A stretch of DNA of 64,000 nt from Chryseobacterium sp. 18061 (GCA_902706205.1 CACSKA010000006.1:248001-312000); one strand, 5' to 3'; counted from the stretch's first letter, positions 39,683 to 49,505 are shown. Notes: generated by a model not told the origin, from the letters alone. Numbers and translations: made by a program.

Positions 39683-40632
39683 CGGGTCAGCAGCCACCGG
39701 GCGGTGTGCTCATCGGTCACCAGGCCGTTAATCCACTTGCCCTTAAGCGCCGAGAAAATCACCCTGCGTTTATCCTCGCCGCATGCGGCGGCAATGCGCG
39801 GACACGGGCTGCGGCGGATATCAAAGCTGGTGATCAGATTGTTGATATCACTCTCTACTACGTCGCCGCTGGCATCAATAAAGCGGCCCAGGATCTCTCC
39901 GATGGCACCCTGTAGAGTCAGTGTTTCCAGCTGTTCGAGGGTGATGAAACCGTCTTTCACGATAGGGCTGTCCTGTGTCAGAGCGCCGATGCCAACGAAA
40001 ATAACGTCCGCATCCAGCGCGACGTCGGAGACGTTGTTAAACAGGCGGTTCGAGCACCACATCTGATGTTCCAGCGACGTCTGCGCGTAGCGAGGCGCAG
40101 GCCACTGATAATAATTGGCCTGAATTTTACTGGCCAGCAGCAGCGGCACGTCATCGTAGTAGTTACATTTCCCGTCCGCGTTCATGGCGCTGATTAATGC
40201 CACACAGCGCGTGTTGGCGCTGTCGAAATCAATCCGCCGGATGGTTTTTTTCAGCGTTAAGCCTGAGCCCACGCCGACCACCTTATCCTCATCGCTGTGA
40301 AGATACTTCTTCATCAGCTGATAGCAGCCGAAGGAGACGCTGTCGAGCGTCATGTCGCGGGTAAAAGCGGGGACGACGCTGCACTCGATAAGATCGTATT
40401 TCTCTTTCAGCATTTGCGCGTAGTTCAGGCAGCTGGCCACCGGGTGGTTAAGACCGATGGAGACGATGCCTTCTTCTTTTGCCGCTGCCAGCAGACGCTG
40501 TACGACAGGCCGGGAGGTCCCGAGCTGGGTGGCTATCTCGCTCTGATTCTGTCCGGCAATGTAGTACATCCACGCGGCGCGTACTTTCTGATCCAACCGG
40601 ATATCGTCTTCAGTTATCAATTTTTTCAGCAC
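39679..40632 (-). CDS. dalR: DalR, SorC-family D-arabinitol operon regulator
   Basis: The 317-residue SorC/DeoR-type regulator has an N-terminal HTH (about 15-55: AWMYYIAGQNQSEIATQLGT, SRPVVQRLL) and a sugar-binding domain with GVGSGLTLKKTI and DADVIFVGIGAL. It resembles Klebsiella DalR and is divergent from dalD as expected. The start is GTG at 40632 or TTG at 40620; the second has AAGGTG nine bases upstream. It would repress dalDKT in the absence of D-arabinitol. Confidence 0.85.
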   Translation of the reverse strand: MLKKLITEDDIRLDQKVRAAWMYYIAGQNQSEIATQLGTSRPVVQRLLAAAKEEGIVSIGLNHPVASCLNYAQMLKEKYDLIECSVVPAFTRDMTLDSVSFGCYQLMKKYLHSDEDKVVGVGSGLTLKKTIRRIDFDSANTRCVALISAMNADGKCNYYDDVPLLLASKIQANYYQWPAPRYAQTSLEHQMWCSNRLFNNVSDVALDADVIFVGIGALTQDSPIVKDGFITLEQLETLTLQGAIGEILGRFIDASGDVVESDINNLITSFDIRRSPCPRIAAACGEDKRRVIFSALKGKWINGLVTDEHTARWLLTR

Positions 40633-40833
40633 CTTAGAGGGAGGAAACGGAAAGTTTATTCCCGTTGTGATACCCGCATTCTGGCGCGTGCAGGCCAGGC
40701 AGGCAACACTAATTTATCTGTATCTGGTCATTTGTAATTTAATGGGTCATTTGCTCTTTTGTGACGTAACGCTCTTAATTTAACTAAATGTTCAATTACA
40801 TTCAGTTCACAAATCTGAATGGAGAGCTACGTC

Positions 40834-42198
40834 ATGACTACGAATACCTGGTTACACATTGGTCTGGGATCTTTTCACCGCGCGCACCAGGCCTGGTACT
40901 TGCACCGTTTGATTGCGCAGGGCGATACCCGCTGGCACATCGCCGCCGGGAATATTCGCAATGATGCGGAACATGTCGTCGCCGCTCTGACGGCGCAGAA
41001 GGGCCGCTACGTGCTGGAAACGGTCAGCCCGGAAGGCGAAAGGGCTTATGAAGAGATCACCTCCATTCAGAAACTGCTGCCATGGCAGGCTGACCTGCAG
41101 CCGCTGATTTCAGAAGGCGCGAAGCCGCAAACCAAAGTCATCGCATTCACCGTGACGGAAGGGGGTTACTACCTGAATACCTCCCACATGCTTGAGGTCG
41201 CAAATGTCGATCTGGCCTGTGACCTGAAGGGCGGCAACAAAACGATTTATGGCGTTATCACCCGTATTCTTGAGCAGCGTATGGCAAACGGTGCGGGTCC
41301 TCTGACCTTGCTTAACTGCGATAACGTGCGCCACAACGGTGAGCGATTCCACGACGGGCTGGTGGAGTTCCTCGAACTGTCCGGTAAGCAGCCCGTCATC
41401 GCGTGGCTGGCTGCCAATGCGACCTGTCCGAACACCATGGTTGACCGTATTACTCCTCGTCCGGCAGCCGATCTGCCCGCGCGCATCAAAGCGCAGACCG
41501 GCATTGACGATAAAGCCCCGGTGATGGGCGAAACCTTTATCCAGTGGGTGGTTGAGGACAATTTCCGCGACGTTCGCCCGGATCTTGAGGCCGTTGGCGT
41601 GGAGATGGTTGAGTCGGTCATCCCTTACGAAGAGGCGAAAATCCGTATCCTGAACGCCTCCCATAGCTGCATTGCCTGGGCGGGCACGCTGATGGGGAGG
41701 ACGTTTATTCACGAAAGCACCCTCACGGATGCCATCTACGCCGTGGCCGACCGTTACGTCACCGAAGATGTGATCCCAAGCCTGGGCGATAACGGCATCG
41801 ACCTGCCGACCTACCGCGACGTGGTTCTGAAACGTTTCACCAATCCGTATATCGAAGATACCAATCAGCGCGTGGCGGCAGATGGTTTCTCGAAAATCCC
41901 GGCGATGATGACCCCGACGATGATCGAATGCTATCAGCGCGGCACCGTGCCGCACGCGACCGCCATGCTGCCCGCGCTGTTTTTTGTCTTCATGGATCAG
42001 TGGCACAAGGGCCAACTGCCGTATGAATACCAGGACGGCATTCTGGACGCAAATGCGGTGCACGCCATGTTCAACGCCGAAGATCCCGTGGCGCTTTACG
42101 CCGGTGACAAAGCGTTGTTCGGAGAGTTAGCGCAGCGGGAAGATTTTACCGCGCTGCTGCGTGAAAAAATTCAGGCTGTTTATTCGCTGCTCCGCTGA
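40834..42198 (+). CDS. dalD: DalD, D-arabinitol 4-dehydrogenase
   Basis: The 454-residue long-chain polyol dehydrogenase of the mannitol dehydrogenase family starts [20 protein letters not shown]. It carries [20 protein letters not shown] (catalytic lysine in the KIRILN block) and [20 protein letters not shown]. Near-identical stretches to Klebsiella DalD are seen over the whole length. It converts D-arabinitol to D-xylulose. ATG 40834 has GGAGAG six bases upstream; an earlier ATG five codons up lacks this spacing. First gene of dalDKT. Confidence 0.94.
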   Translation: MTTNTWLHIGLGSFHRAHQAWYLHRLIAQGDTRWHIAAGNIRNDAEHVVAALTAQKGRYVLETVSPEGERAYEEITSIQKLLPWQADLQPLISEGAKPQTKVIAFTVTEGGYYLNTSHMLEVANVDLACDLKGGNKTIYGVITRILEQRMANGAGPLTLLNCDNVRHNGERFHDGLVEFLELSGKQPVIAWLAANATCPNTMVDRITPRPAADLPARIKAQTGIDDKAPVMGETFIQWVVEDNFRDVRPDLEAVGVEMVESVIPYEEAKIRILNASHSCIAWAGTLMGRTFIHESTLTDAIYAVADRYVTEDVIPSLGDNGIDLPTYRDVVLKRFTNPYIEDTNQRVAADGFSKIPAMMTPTMIECYQRGTVPHATAMLPALFFVFMDQWHKGQLPYEYQDGILDANAVHAMFNAEDPVALYAGDKALFGELAQREDFTALLREKIQAVYSLLR

Positions 42199-42208
42199 GG
42201 AATACATC

Positions 42209-43672
42209 ATGTACTTAGGCATCGATCTTGGCACCTCAGAAGTAAAAGCGCTGGTCATTGACGAAAACGGTGACATCGTGACCAGCCATAGCGCACCGCT
42301 GACCATACAGCGGCCCCATCCGCACTGGTCAGAACAAAGCCCACAGGCCTGGTGGGAGGCCACCGACTACCTGATGAGCACGCTGAAAGAGAAATGTGAA
42401 CAGCACTGGTCGGCAATTAAAGCCGTTGGCCTCTCCGGGCAGATGCACGGCGCGGTGCTGCTGGATGCGTCAGACAATGTGATCCGCCCGGCCATTCTGT
42501 GGAACGACACCCGCAGTTCACAGGAGTGCGCCGAGCTGGAAGAAATAGCCCCTGAGTTGCACGCGGTGGCCGGGAATCTCGCTATGCCGGGATTCACCGC
42601 ACCGAAGCTGCTGTGGGTTCGCAGGCATGAGCCAGAAAACTTCAAACGTATCGAAACGGTTTTGCTGCCGAAGGATTACCTGCGGCTGCAGATGACGGGG
42701 AAAAAAATCTCTGACATGTCCGACGCAGCGGGCACGCTCTGGCTGGACGTGGCGCGCCGCGACTGGTCAGACAGCCTGCTTGCTAAGTGCGGTCTGTCCA
42801 GACGCAATATGCCAGCGCTGGTGGAAGGCTGTGACGTCTCTGCCACGTTGGCCCCGGAAATCGCCGCACGCTGGGGGCTTAACCCGTCGGTGGTGGTCGC
42901 CGGTGGGGGGGGCGACAACGCGGTCAGCGCCATAGGCGTGGGGGCGGTTAACCCAGGGGATGCGTTTATTTCTCTGGGCACTTCCGGCGTGCTGTTTGTG
43001 GTTAACGAAGCCTATCGCCCGGCGCCGGCTTCCGCAGTGCATGCATTTTGCCACGTGCTACCCAATCGCTGGCATCAAATGAGCGTCATGCTGAGCGCCG
43101 CCAGTTGCCTGCAATGGTTCTGCCGACTGGTTGGCGTGACCGAAACGGCATTGCTTGAGGAAGTCGCGCAGTTGAGCGAGCAAGAAAAGGCCGAGGCACC
43201 CATGTTCCTGCCATATCTCTCCGGGGAGCGCACACCTCATAACGATCCGAATGCGAAGGGCATCTTCCACGGGCTAACGCATGCCAGCAGTCGCGCCACC
43301 ATGGGGTATGCGGTGCTGGAAGGCGTAAGCTTCGGTCTTGCCGATGGGCTGCGGGTGTTGCAGGAAAGTGGTACGCATATCGAGCAGTGTTCGTTGGTCG
43401 GCGGCGGTGCCCGAAGTGCATTATGGGCGCAACTGCTGGCGGACGTGCTCAATATGCCCATTGTCACCCATAAGGGAGGCGAAACCGGCGGCGCGCTCGG
43501 GGCGGCCCGTCTGGCCTGTCTGGCGGCAGGTAAAGATCTGGCATCGGTTTGCAGGAAACCTGAAATATTCCAGAGCTGGTCGCCGCGGGCTCAGCAGCAT
43601 GCCGCGCTGATGAAACGCTATACACACTTTACTTCGCTCTACCTGAACGATCTGAATTATAGAACCTTCTGA
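42209..43672 (+). CDS. dalK: DalK, D-xylulose kinase
   Basis: The 487-residue FGGY kinase begins MYLGIDLGTSEVKALVIDEN, with HPHWSEQSPQAWW, GLSGQMHGAVLLD and the ATP site LVGGGARSALWAQL. It has the same length and landmarks as Klebsiella DalK and E. coli XylB. It phosphorylates D-xylulose from DalD into the pentose phosphate pathway. ATG 42209 follows GAGGAATACATC and is 10 bp after the dalD stop. Confidence 0.93.
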   Translation: MYLGIDLGTSEVKALVIDENGDIVTSHSAPLTIQRPHPHWSEQSPQAWWEATDYLMSTLKEKCEQHWSAIKAVGLSGQMHGAVLLDASDNVIRPAILWNDTRSSQECAELEEIAPELHAVAGNLAMPGFTAPKLLWVRRHEPENFKRIETVLLPKDYLRLQMTGKKISDMSDAAGTLWLDVARRDWSDSLLAKCGLSRRNMPALVEGCDVSATLAPEIAARWGLNPSVVVAGGGGDNAVSAIGVGAVNPGDAFISLGTSGVLFVVNEAYRPAPASAVHAFCHVLPNRWHQMSVMLSAASCLQWFCRLVGVTETALLEEVAQLSEQEKAEAPMFLPYLSGERTPHNDPNAKGIFHGLTHASSRATMGYAVLEGVSFGLADGLRVLQESGTHIEQCSLVGGGARSALWAQLLADVLNMPIVTHKGGETGGALGAARLACLAAGKDLASVCRKPEIFQSWSPRAQQHAALMKRYTHFTSLYLNDLNYRTF

Positions 43673-43736
43673 TTTTAATAATAAAAGTGACCCGGCTGCG
43701 GCCGGGCTTACCCTGTACAAAAGAAACGAGGTCACT

Positions 43737-45017
43737 ATGTCCGTTGCCAATAAACAATGGTTTGGATTACCGCTTCACCTGCTGTGGGGCTATATCGCTA
43801 TCGCCGTTTTCATGACCGGTGACGGTTTTGAGTTGGCGTTCCTCTCCCACTACATCAAAGAGCTGGGCTTTTCGCCCGCACAGGCATCGTTTGCCTTTAC
43901 GCTCTATGGCCTCGCTGCCGCGCTGTCCGCCTGGGTTTCCGGGGTGGTTGCCGAAATTATTACGCCGCAGAAAACCATGTTTATCGGCTTTGTGCTGTGG
44001 TGCGTGTTCCATGTGCTGTTCCTGACCTTCGGCCTGGGGCATGCCAACTACGGGCTGATCTTGCTGTTCTACGGCATTCGCGGCTTTGCTTATCCGCTGT
44101 TCCTCTATTCCTTCATCGTGGTGATTATTCATAATGTGAAGAGCGAAAATGCCAGCTCCGCGCTGGGCTGGTACTGGGCGGTCTATTCAATTGGTATTGG
44201 CGTGGCGGGCAGCTACATTCCGAGTTTTACCATTCCACTGGTTGGCGAACTGGGTACGCTGTGGATGGCGCTGTTCTTCTGCCTGGCGGGTGGGGTGATT
44301 GCGATGATCTCCCTGCGTAACGTGCATACCCCAACGCACATGCATAACCTGACGACCAAAGAGAAACTCAACGAACTGAGTCGGGCGATTACGCTGCTCT
44401 ATACCAACCGTAGCATTATGTATTCGAGCATGGTGCGCATTATCAACACTCTGTCGCTGTTCGGCTTTGCGGTAATCATGCCGCTGATGTTCGTCGATGA
44501 GCTGGGCTTCAGTACCTCTGAGTGGCTCCAGGTGTGGGCGGTATTCTTCTTTACGACCATTTTCTCGAATATTTTCTGGGGCATCGTGGCGGAAAAAATG
44601 GGCTGGATGCGCGTCGTCCGTTGGTTCGGCTGCATTGGTATGGCCCTTTCAAGCCTGGCGTTCTACTACGTACCGCAGCATTTTGGGCATAACTTCGCCA
44701 TGGCGCTACTTCCGGCTATTTCGCTTGGGATTTTCGTCGCGGCATTCGTGCCGATGGCGGCCGTTTTCCCGGCGCTCGAGCCGCGTCACAAAGGGGCTGC
44801 GATTTCTGTCTACAACCTCTCTGCGGGCCTGTCGAACTTCCTGGCGCCGGCGATTGCGGTAGTGTTGCTGCCGTACTTCAGCACCATCGGTGTGGTGATT
44901 GCCTATACCGCACTTTATGTCATCGCCTTCTTCCTTTGCCACTTTATCCATGTCGAACAGCCCGGCTTTGAAAGCTGTGCGGATAAAACCGACAAAGCGG
45001 TGGTGCGGGCATCTTAA
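43737..45017 (+). CDS. dalT: DalT, D-arabinitol transporter (MFS)
   Basis: The 426-residue protein has twelve membrane helices of the major facilitator superfamily, opening WFGLPLHLLWGYIAIAVFMT and GDGFELAFLSHYIKELGF. It matches Klebsiella DalT, an ion-coupled D-arabinitol permease. A GC-rich hairpin (CCCGGC/GCCGGG, 43691-43706) lies in the 64-bp gap after dalK but lacks a U-run, so the gene is probably still in the operon. Confidence 0.92.
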   Translation: MSVANKQWFGLPLHLLWGYIAIAVFMTGDGFELAFLSHYIKELGFSPAQASFAFTLYGLAAALSAWVSGVVAEIITPQKTMFIGFVLWCVFHVLFLTFGLGHANYGLILLFYGIRGFAYPLFLYSFIVVIIHNVKSENASSALGWYWAVYSIGIGVAGSYIPSFTIPLVGELGTLWMALFFCLAGGVIAMISLRNVHTPTHMHNLTTKEKLNELSRAITLLYTNRSIMYSSMVRIINTLSLFGFAVIMPLMFVDELGFSTSEWLQVWAVFFFTTIFSNIFWGIVAEKMGWMRVVRWFGCIGMALSSLAFYYVPQHFGHNFAMALLPAISLGIFVAAFVPMAAVFPALEPRHKGAAISVYNLSAGLSNFLAPAIAVVLLPYFSTIGVVIAYTALYVIAFFLCHFIHVEQPGFESCADKTDKAVVRAS

Positions 45018-45074
45018 GATAGTTACGGCTGGCGTACCCTGCCAGCCGCTAACGGAACGGGAACATGAACAGTA

Positions 45075-45728
45075 ATGGGCGTACAAGCGGTTATTTTTGA
45101 TATGGACGGCGTCATTATCGATTCGGAAGGTTTCTGGCAGCGTGCCCAAATCGAGGTGTTGGCAGAACAGGGCATCGCGATAACGGTTGAGGAGTGTGAA
45201 AGCGCCACCAAAGGGAAGCGGATTGATGATATCGCAAGGCTATGGTGTGAACGATACGCGTTGAGCATCTCCTCGCGGCAGGTAGAGGAGCAGATTGTCG
45301 CGCGGGTTTGCGCCGCCATTCGTAGCGAGGGTGTGGCAATGAGCGGGCTGGAGCAGGCGCTGCGCAATTTCCGTGCCGCAGGTTACCGCCTGGCGCTGGC
45401 AACGTCATCCTGTAAACAGATCATTGAAGCGGTGTTTGACCAACTGAAGCTGTGGGACTGGTTTGACGTTGTGTGCAGCGCGGACGAGGAGCCTTTCGGC
45501 AAGCCTCATCCTGCTGTTTATCATAAGGCGATGTTTAAGCTGGCGCTGGAGGCAGGGGAGTGCAGAGTCATTGAGGACAGTCTGAGCGGTTTTACCGCCG
45601 CCCGGCGGGCGAAGATCGAAACCTTTGTGGTGGCCGCCGATTACCAGGATGTAAAGTTTGCGACGGCGCTCGGGCGCTACCCAACGCTTGATGAACTTAT
45701 TGATGCTTTGCAGCCAGCACTTACCTGA
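45075..45728 (+). CDS. HAD-superfamily sugar phosphatase (YniC/HxpB-like)
   Basis: The 217-residue HAD hydrolase has motif I VIFDMDGVIIDSE, motif II ALATSSCKQII, motif III lysine in PFGKPHP and motif IV VIEDSLSGFTAA. Its closest relatives by pattern are the 2-deoxyglucose-6-phosphate / hexitol phosphatases (YniC, HxpB) and beta-phosphoglucomutase-like enzymes. Lying 57 bp after dalT, it may relieve build-up of misphosphorylated pentitols (inference). Confidence 0.85.
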   Translation: MGVQAVIFDMDGVIIDSEGFWQRAQIEVLAEQGIAITVEECESATKGKRIDDIARLWCERYALSISSRQVEEQIVARVCAAIRSEGVAMSGLEQALRNFRAAGYRLALATSSCKQIIEAVFDQLKLWDWFDVVCSADEEPFGKPHPAVYHKAMFKLALEAGECRVIEDSLSGFTAARRAKIETFVVAADYQDVKFATALGRYPTLDELIDALQPALT

Positions 45729-45747
45729 CCCTTACCCCTACCAGGGC

Positions 45748-45813
45748 GGCGCAGACACTATCCCGGGGAAGTAAGCGACCTTTGTGACCCCAGGATGGTA
45801 TCTGCGCTTCGCC
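45748..45813. terminator. Long hairpin between convergent HAD and ABC genes
   Basis: GCGCAGACACTATCC near 45748 pairs imperfectly with GGATGGTATCTGCGC near 45793-45807 (about 12 of 15 positions). It probably serves both operons; no strong U-run is present. Confidence 0.45.
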
Positions 45814-45825
45814 TCTTTTCTGAAT

Positions 45826-47085
45826 TCAGGCGCGGCCGTGGCTCACCCGCGAGCGTCTCGCCATCGAATCCACAATGACGGCAATAGCCAGCACGCCAGC
45901 GGTGATCATATAACGTAACGACGACGGCAGATTGAGCAGCGTCAGTCCGTTGGAAATACACTGGATAACGATGATGCCGAGCAGGGCAGAGTACGCGCTG
46001 CCGCGTCCGCCAAACAGGCTGGTGCCGCCGATCACCGCTGCCGCGATAGCGTTAAGATTCACATCCCCGGTCCCTGCCTGTTGGCTGGCAGAGGCCAGGC
46101 GTGAAGCGGCAAGGATCCCGCCGGTTGTGGCCAGCACGGAGCAAATCATAAACGCACTGATGTAAATACGGCGGACATTAATGCCGGAGCGGCGCGCAGC
46201 TTCGCGGTTGCCCCCTACGGCAAACATTGAGCGGCCCCATTTTGTGCGTTTCAGGGCATAGTTCAGCACCACGACGACGAGAATAAACAGCCCAAAGACC
46301 CACGGCACACCGCGACCCATGTTGAGATAAAAAACCATAAACTCGAACACGGCAGTCATAAAAATGCTGCGCGCCCAAAGTGAGCTGAGAGGTTCACAGG
46401 ACAGGTTGGCCTGATTCCGTCGCGTGCGGGTGCGCAACCCCTGGACCAGCATCAGGACCCCCGGTAGCAACGCAAACAGATGTGCCAACCAGCCCGGCAT
46501 AACCAACACCTGGCCGAAGCGCACCAGCGGGGAAACGTAGGGCAGGTTAATACTTCCCGATGGGCCGAGAATGTAGAGCTGCATCCCGAGCAGCGCAAGC
46601 AGTCCGGCAAGGGTTGCCACAAAGCTCGGCATCCCTAAGCGGCTGTATAGCTGGGCGTAGAGCAGACCCACGGCGGCACCTACCACCAGGGCGACGGCTA
46701 TCGCGCCAATGACCGGCCAGCCTTGGTTCACCCATAGCACGCCGATAATGGCCGAGGCCAGGCCACTCATTGACCCGACGGAAAGGTCAATCTCACCCAG
46801 CAGTAGCACGCAAACGATACCCAGCGAGATAAAGCCCACCGTGGCGCAGTCGAAAAGCATATTGACGAGGTTATTCGGTGCCAGATAGATCGGGTTAAGC
46901 ACGGTAAAGACGATGGAGATAATTATCAGCCCGAGGACCACGGGGATCATCCCAAGATCGCCTGTTTTGATGCGTGTGATATACGCCCGTAGCAGGCCGG
47001 AGATGCTGTCCTGGTGGCTGACACGCTCGTCGCTACGATCTAGCCTGGTTTCTGGCGTCAGCGGTTTATTGGTGGTTATGGTCAT
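45826..47085 (-). CDS. Sugar ABC transporter permease (XylH/FrcC type)
   Basis: The 419-residue inner-membrane protein of the RbsC/XylH family has about ten membrane helices, with a cytoplasmic N-terminus of about 40 residues. Landmarks are LGEIDLSVGSMSGLASAIIG, the loop GGNREAARRSGINVRRIYIS and AAAVIGGTSLFGGRGS, which contact the ATPase. It is the last gene of a three-gene operon and starts 3 bp after the ATPase stop. A shared operator with rbtD suggests ribitol as substrate. Confidence 0.9.
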   Translation of the reverse strand: MTITTNKPLTPETRLDRSDERVSHQDSISGLLRAYITRIKTGDLGMIPVVLGLIIISIVFTVLNPIYLAPNNLVNMLFDCATVGFISLGIVCVLLLGEIDLSVGSMSGLASAIIGVLWVNQGWPVIGAIAVALVVGAAVGLLYAQLYSRLGMPSFVATLAGLLALLGMQLYILGPSGSINLPYVSPLVRFGQVLVMPGWLAHLFALLPGVLMLVQGLRTRTRRNQANLSCEPLSSLWARSIFMTAVFEFMVFYLNMGRGVPWVFGLFILVVVVLNYALKRTKWGRSMFAVGGNREAARRSGINVRRIYISAFMICSVLATTGGILAASRLASASQQAGTGDVNLNAIAAAVIGGTSLFGGRGSAYSALLGIIVIQCISNGLTLLNLPSSLRYMITAGVLAIAVIVDSMARRSRVSHGRA

Positions 47086-47088
47086 GGC

Positions 47089-47901
47089 TCAGCTCACTCC
47101 CGTCGTATGTTCATGCGTTTTTCTTTCCACCCGGCGCGACACGGCGTTCTCCGTCGCCCCGGTAATGGCGGCAACCAGATCCTGGTTGGTGGCTTCCGGT
47201 GTGAAAATGCCTTTATTGCGGCCCAGACGCAGAACAACGATTCGGTCGGCAACGGCTCGCACGTCTTCCATATTGTGGCTGATGATAATCACGCCCAGCC
47301 CGCGCTCGCGTACCCGTTCAATCAGGTTCAGCACTTCTGCCGTCTGTGCCACGCCGAGGGCAGCCGTGGGCTCATCGAGCATAATGATTTTTGGATGGAG
47401 CAGCAGCGAGCGGGCGATGGCGACCGTTTGCCGCTGTCCGCCAGAAAGGGAGGCGACCGGTTCGCGCACGGAGGGAATGCGGGCAGCCAGCTCGTTGAGC
47501 AGCGTCCATGCCTGCACCTCCATGCTCACTTCGTCGAGCTGCCAGGCCGACAGCTCGTGCCCCAGAAACAAGTTCGCCACCACGTCCAGGTTTTCGCACA
47601 ACGCCAGATCCTGAAAAACAGTGGAAATACCATGCTCCAGCGCCTTCCCTGGGCTATCGAGGGTGATTTCCTTACCTTCAAATTCAATCGTGCCGGAAGT
47701 GGGCTGATGCACGCCCGCCAACACTTTGACTAGCGTCGATTTACCTGCACCGTTATCGCCGACCAGTGCCACGACTTCACCCGCATAAACGTCGAGATCA
47801 ATATCCGTCAGGGCGGAAACGGCGCCAAAGTTTTTAGAGATTTTCCTTAACTGAAGAAGCGGGCTATCCGTGCGCGGGGCGAGGCCATTGTCGATTAACA
47901 T
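47089..47901 (-). CDS. Sugar ABC transporter ATPase (single-domain, FrcA type)
   Basis: The 270-residue ATPase has Walker A GDNGAGKST, signature LSGGQRQTVAIARSL, Walker B IIMLDEPTAALG and switch IISHN. XylG and RbsA carry two nucleotide-binding domains in about 500 residues, whereas this protein has one, like FrcA of rhizobial fructose transporters. It therefore presumably works as a homodimer under the permease. Confidence 0.9.
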   Translation of the reverse strand: MLIDNGLAPRTDSPLLQLRKISKNFGAVSALTDIDLDVYAGEVVALVGDNGAGKSTLVKVLAGVHQPTSGTIEFEGKEITLDSPGKALEHGISTVFQDLALCENLDVVANLFLGHELSAWQLDEVSMEVQAWTLLNELAARIPSVREPVASLSGGQRQTVAIARSLLLHPKIIMLDEPTAALGVAQTAEVLNLIERVRERGLGVIIISHNMEDVRAVADRIVVLRLGRNKGIFTPEATNQDLVAAITGATENAVSRRVERKTHEHTTGVS

Positions 47902-47951
47902 AGTAAAAACCTTCTTATTGTCGGTGCGTCTGCGAACGCACCGACTGCGAC

Positions 47952-48998
47952 TTAGTTGAGGATCCCTAATTTTTGGCAGGCCTGCTGGTATTCTCCGGTA
48001 CAGACCTGTTGCGGCGTCTGGATTTTCTTATCAAAGATTTCCGCTTTGATATTTTTGGCAGTGATCACCGCCGGAACAAAAAGCTGTGACGGTGTGTTGT
48101 AGAGGGTTGAGGTGGCCTTAGGCTTCTGACCATTGATCAGCTGCACCGCAACATTCGCGGCCGCGGCAGCAACGATTTCCGACGGTTTGGAGATGGTGTT
48201 GTACTGATCCCCGGCGATAATCAACTGCAATGCGGCGATTGTCGCATCGTTGCCGGTTACCGGAGGAATCGGTTGAACACCGCCGGATTTAAAGGCGGCG
48301 ATAGCCCCGCCACCGGTCCCGTCGTTCGCCGCGACCACGCCCTTAATTTTGTCGCCGAAGCGGGTTATCTGACCGGCAGCCCACTCCTGCGCCTTTGGTG
48401 GGGCCCATTCCGGGGTATCGAATTCAGCTAACGTTTTGTAACCGGACGCTTTGAGTCCGCGATGGATACCGTCGCGAATCAGACCCGCTGCGGCATCGGT
48501 CGGCGAACCGTTAATCTGCAGCACGCCAGCGCCAGCGGGCACGTTTGTCGCCTTCAGTTGTTCAACCAACGAGGTGGATATCGCGTAGCCGATGCCTTCG
48601 TTATCAAAGGAGATGTAAAAATCGGCTGGCTTGCCGGGGATAGGGCGGTCGTAAGCCACCACTTTCACGCCCTGAGAGTGGGCGATTTCCACCAGGCCGG
48701 CAGCGGCGGAGGAGTCAACCGGATCCAGGACAATCACCTTCGCGCCCTGGGCAATGGCGGAGTTGAACTGCTGTTGTTGCAAAGAGGCGCTGGCGTTGGC
48801 GTTCTGGTAGATAACCTTGCACTGCTGGCAGAGCTTGGTCAGCTCCGCTTTAAAGCCGGGAAAATCATGCTGCTCATAGCGGGTAGATGCCTGATCGGGC
48901 ATCAGAAACGCAACGGTAGCTGCTTCCTGCGCCTGCGCCATGCCGCAAAAACCTATGGCCGCAATAAGCGATGCTTTGAATACTGTAGGGTAACGCAT
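47952..48998 (-). CDS. Periplasmic sugar-binding protein of the ABC transporter
   Basis: The 348-residue protein has a signal peptide (MRYPTVFKASLIAAIGFCGM, cut near AQA/QE) and the RbsB/XylF-type two-lobe fold: VAFLMPDQASTRYEQHDFPG, GAKVIVLDPVDSSAAAGLVE, VVAYDRPIPG, GVVAANDGTGGGAIAAF. The pattern is closest to XylF and FrcB. ATG 48996-48998 has GAGGTG seven bases upstream; a longer frame to 49034 is rejected. It is the first gene of the ABC operon, with an RbtR-type operator 120 bp upstream. Confidence 0.9.
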   Translation of the reverse strand: MRYPTVFKASLIAAIGFCGMAQAQEAATVAFLMPDQASTRYEQHDFPGFKAELTKLCQQCKVIYQNANASASLQQQQFNSAIAQGAKVIVLDPVDSSAAAGLVEIAHSQGVKVVAYDRPIPGKPADFYISFDNEGIGYAISTSLVEQLKATNVPAGAGVLQINGSPTDAAAGLIRDGIHRGLKASGYKTLAEFDTPEWAPPKAQEWAAGQITRFGDKIKGVVAANDGTGGGAIAAFKSGGVQPIPPVTGNDATIAALQLIIAGDQYNTISKPSEIVAAAAANVAVQLINGQKPKATSTLYNTPSQLFVPAVITAKNIKAEIFDKKIQTPQQVCTGEYQQACQKLGILN

Positions 48999-49097
48999 AG
49001 TTCTGCACCTCACTGAATCGAATAAGATGACCACCTCACCATTAATTCACTGAGGCAGCTGTTTTGCTTAAACATCAGGAAACCAAAATTCAGCTTT

Positions 49098-49138
49098 TCA
49101 TTATCATTGCCGCTACATTTGCTCAATCGGTGAAGCAA
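49098..49138 (-). promoter_or_regulatory. ABC operon promoter with RbtR-type operator
   Basis: TTGCTCAATCGGTGAAGCAA (49119-49138) agrees with the rbtD operator at 16 of 20 positions, including an identical first 11 bases. As at rbtD, the minus-strand -35 TTGAGC (49121-49126) lies inside it, followed by 17 bp and a -10 TAATGA (49098-49103). Confidence 0.7.
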
Positions 49139-49380
49139 GAATTGACACTCCTGATTCAGGTTGTCAAGAAAGGGCAGAAAAGCGATGTGGATTTTGTGAC
49201 TGAGTGCAGATAGGGAGAGAGGAGAGCAGTTGTAAGCAAGTTATGAGGAACATTTATCGCCCATGGGGACGGCTTGGGTAAAAGCAATTTTTGGATACCG
49301 AAAAAATTCAGTTTCAACAGACAGAAAATCAGGTGTACGCGCATGTGGTGGTTCCAGACATGTCCCTGCCTGCGAAGCCC

Positions 49381-49396
49381 TGTGATTTTGTTCACA
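49381..49396. promoter_or_regulatory. CRP-cAMP site upstream of the GPH/GH3 operon
   Basis: TGTGATTTTGTTCACA is a perfect TGTGA-N6-TCACA CRP site, 110 bp before the transporter start. It indicates catabolite-controlled activation. Apart from this site, the operator at 49119 and an inverted repeat at 49470, I see nothing in the 507-bp gap. Confidence 0.85.
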
Positions 49397-49469
49397 CTTC
49401 TCTATAAAGACAAAAAACAGGAATTCCCCGGACAAAGAACGCAAAGTGATTAAATAACCCTTGGCATAT

Positions 49470-49500
49470 ACTGCCCGGGCATATTACAAAAATGGGCAGT
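49470..49500. promoter_or_regulatory. Inverted repeat just before the GPH transporter
   Basis: ACTGCCC (49470-49476) and GGGCAGT (49494-49500) are exact inverse copies with a 17-nt spacer, six bases before the start codon. It could sequester the translation start or bind the downstream AraC regulator. No clear Shine-Dalgarno is seen otherwise. Confidence 0.45.
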
Positions 49501-49505
49501 TCAAA

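Noticed and set aside
40738..40833. RbtR-type operator at the dalR-dalD promoter
   Set aside because: Only a TTTGCTC half-site near 40750 is present, without the inverse half, so dal is probably under DalR alone.
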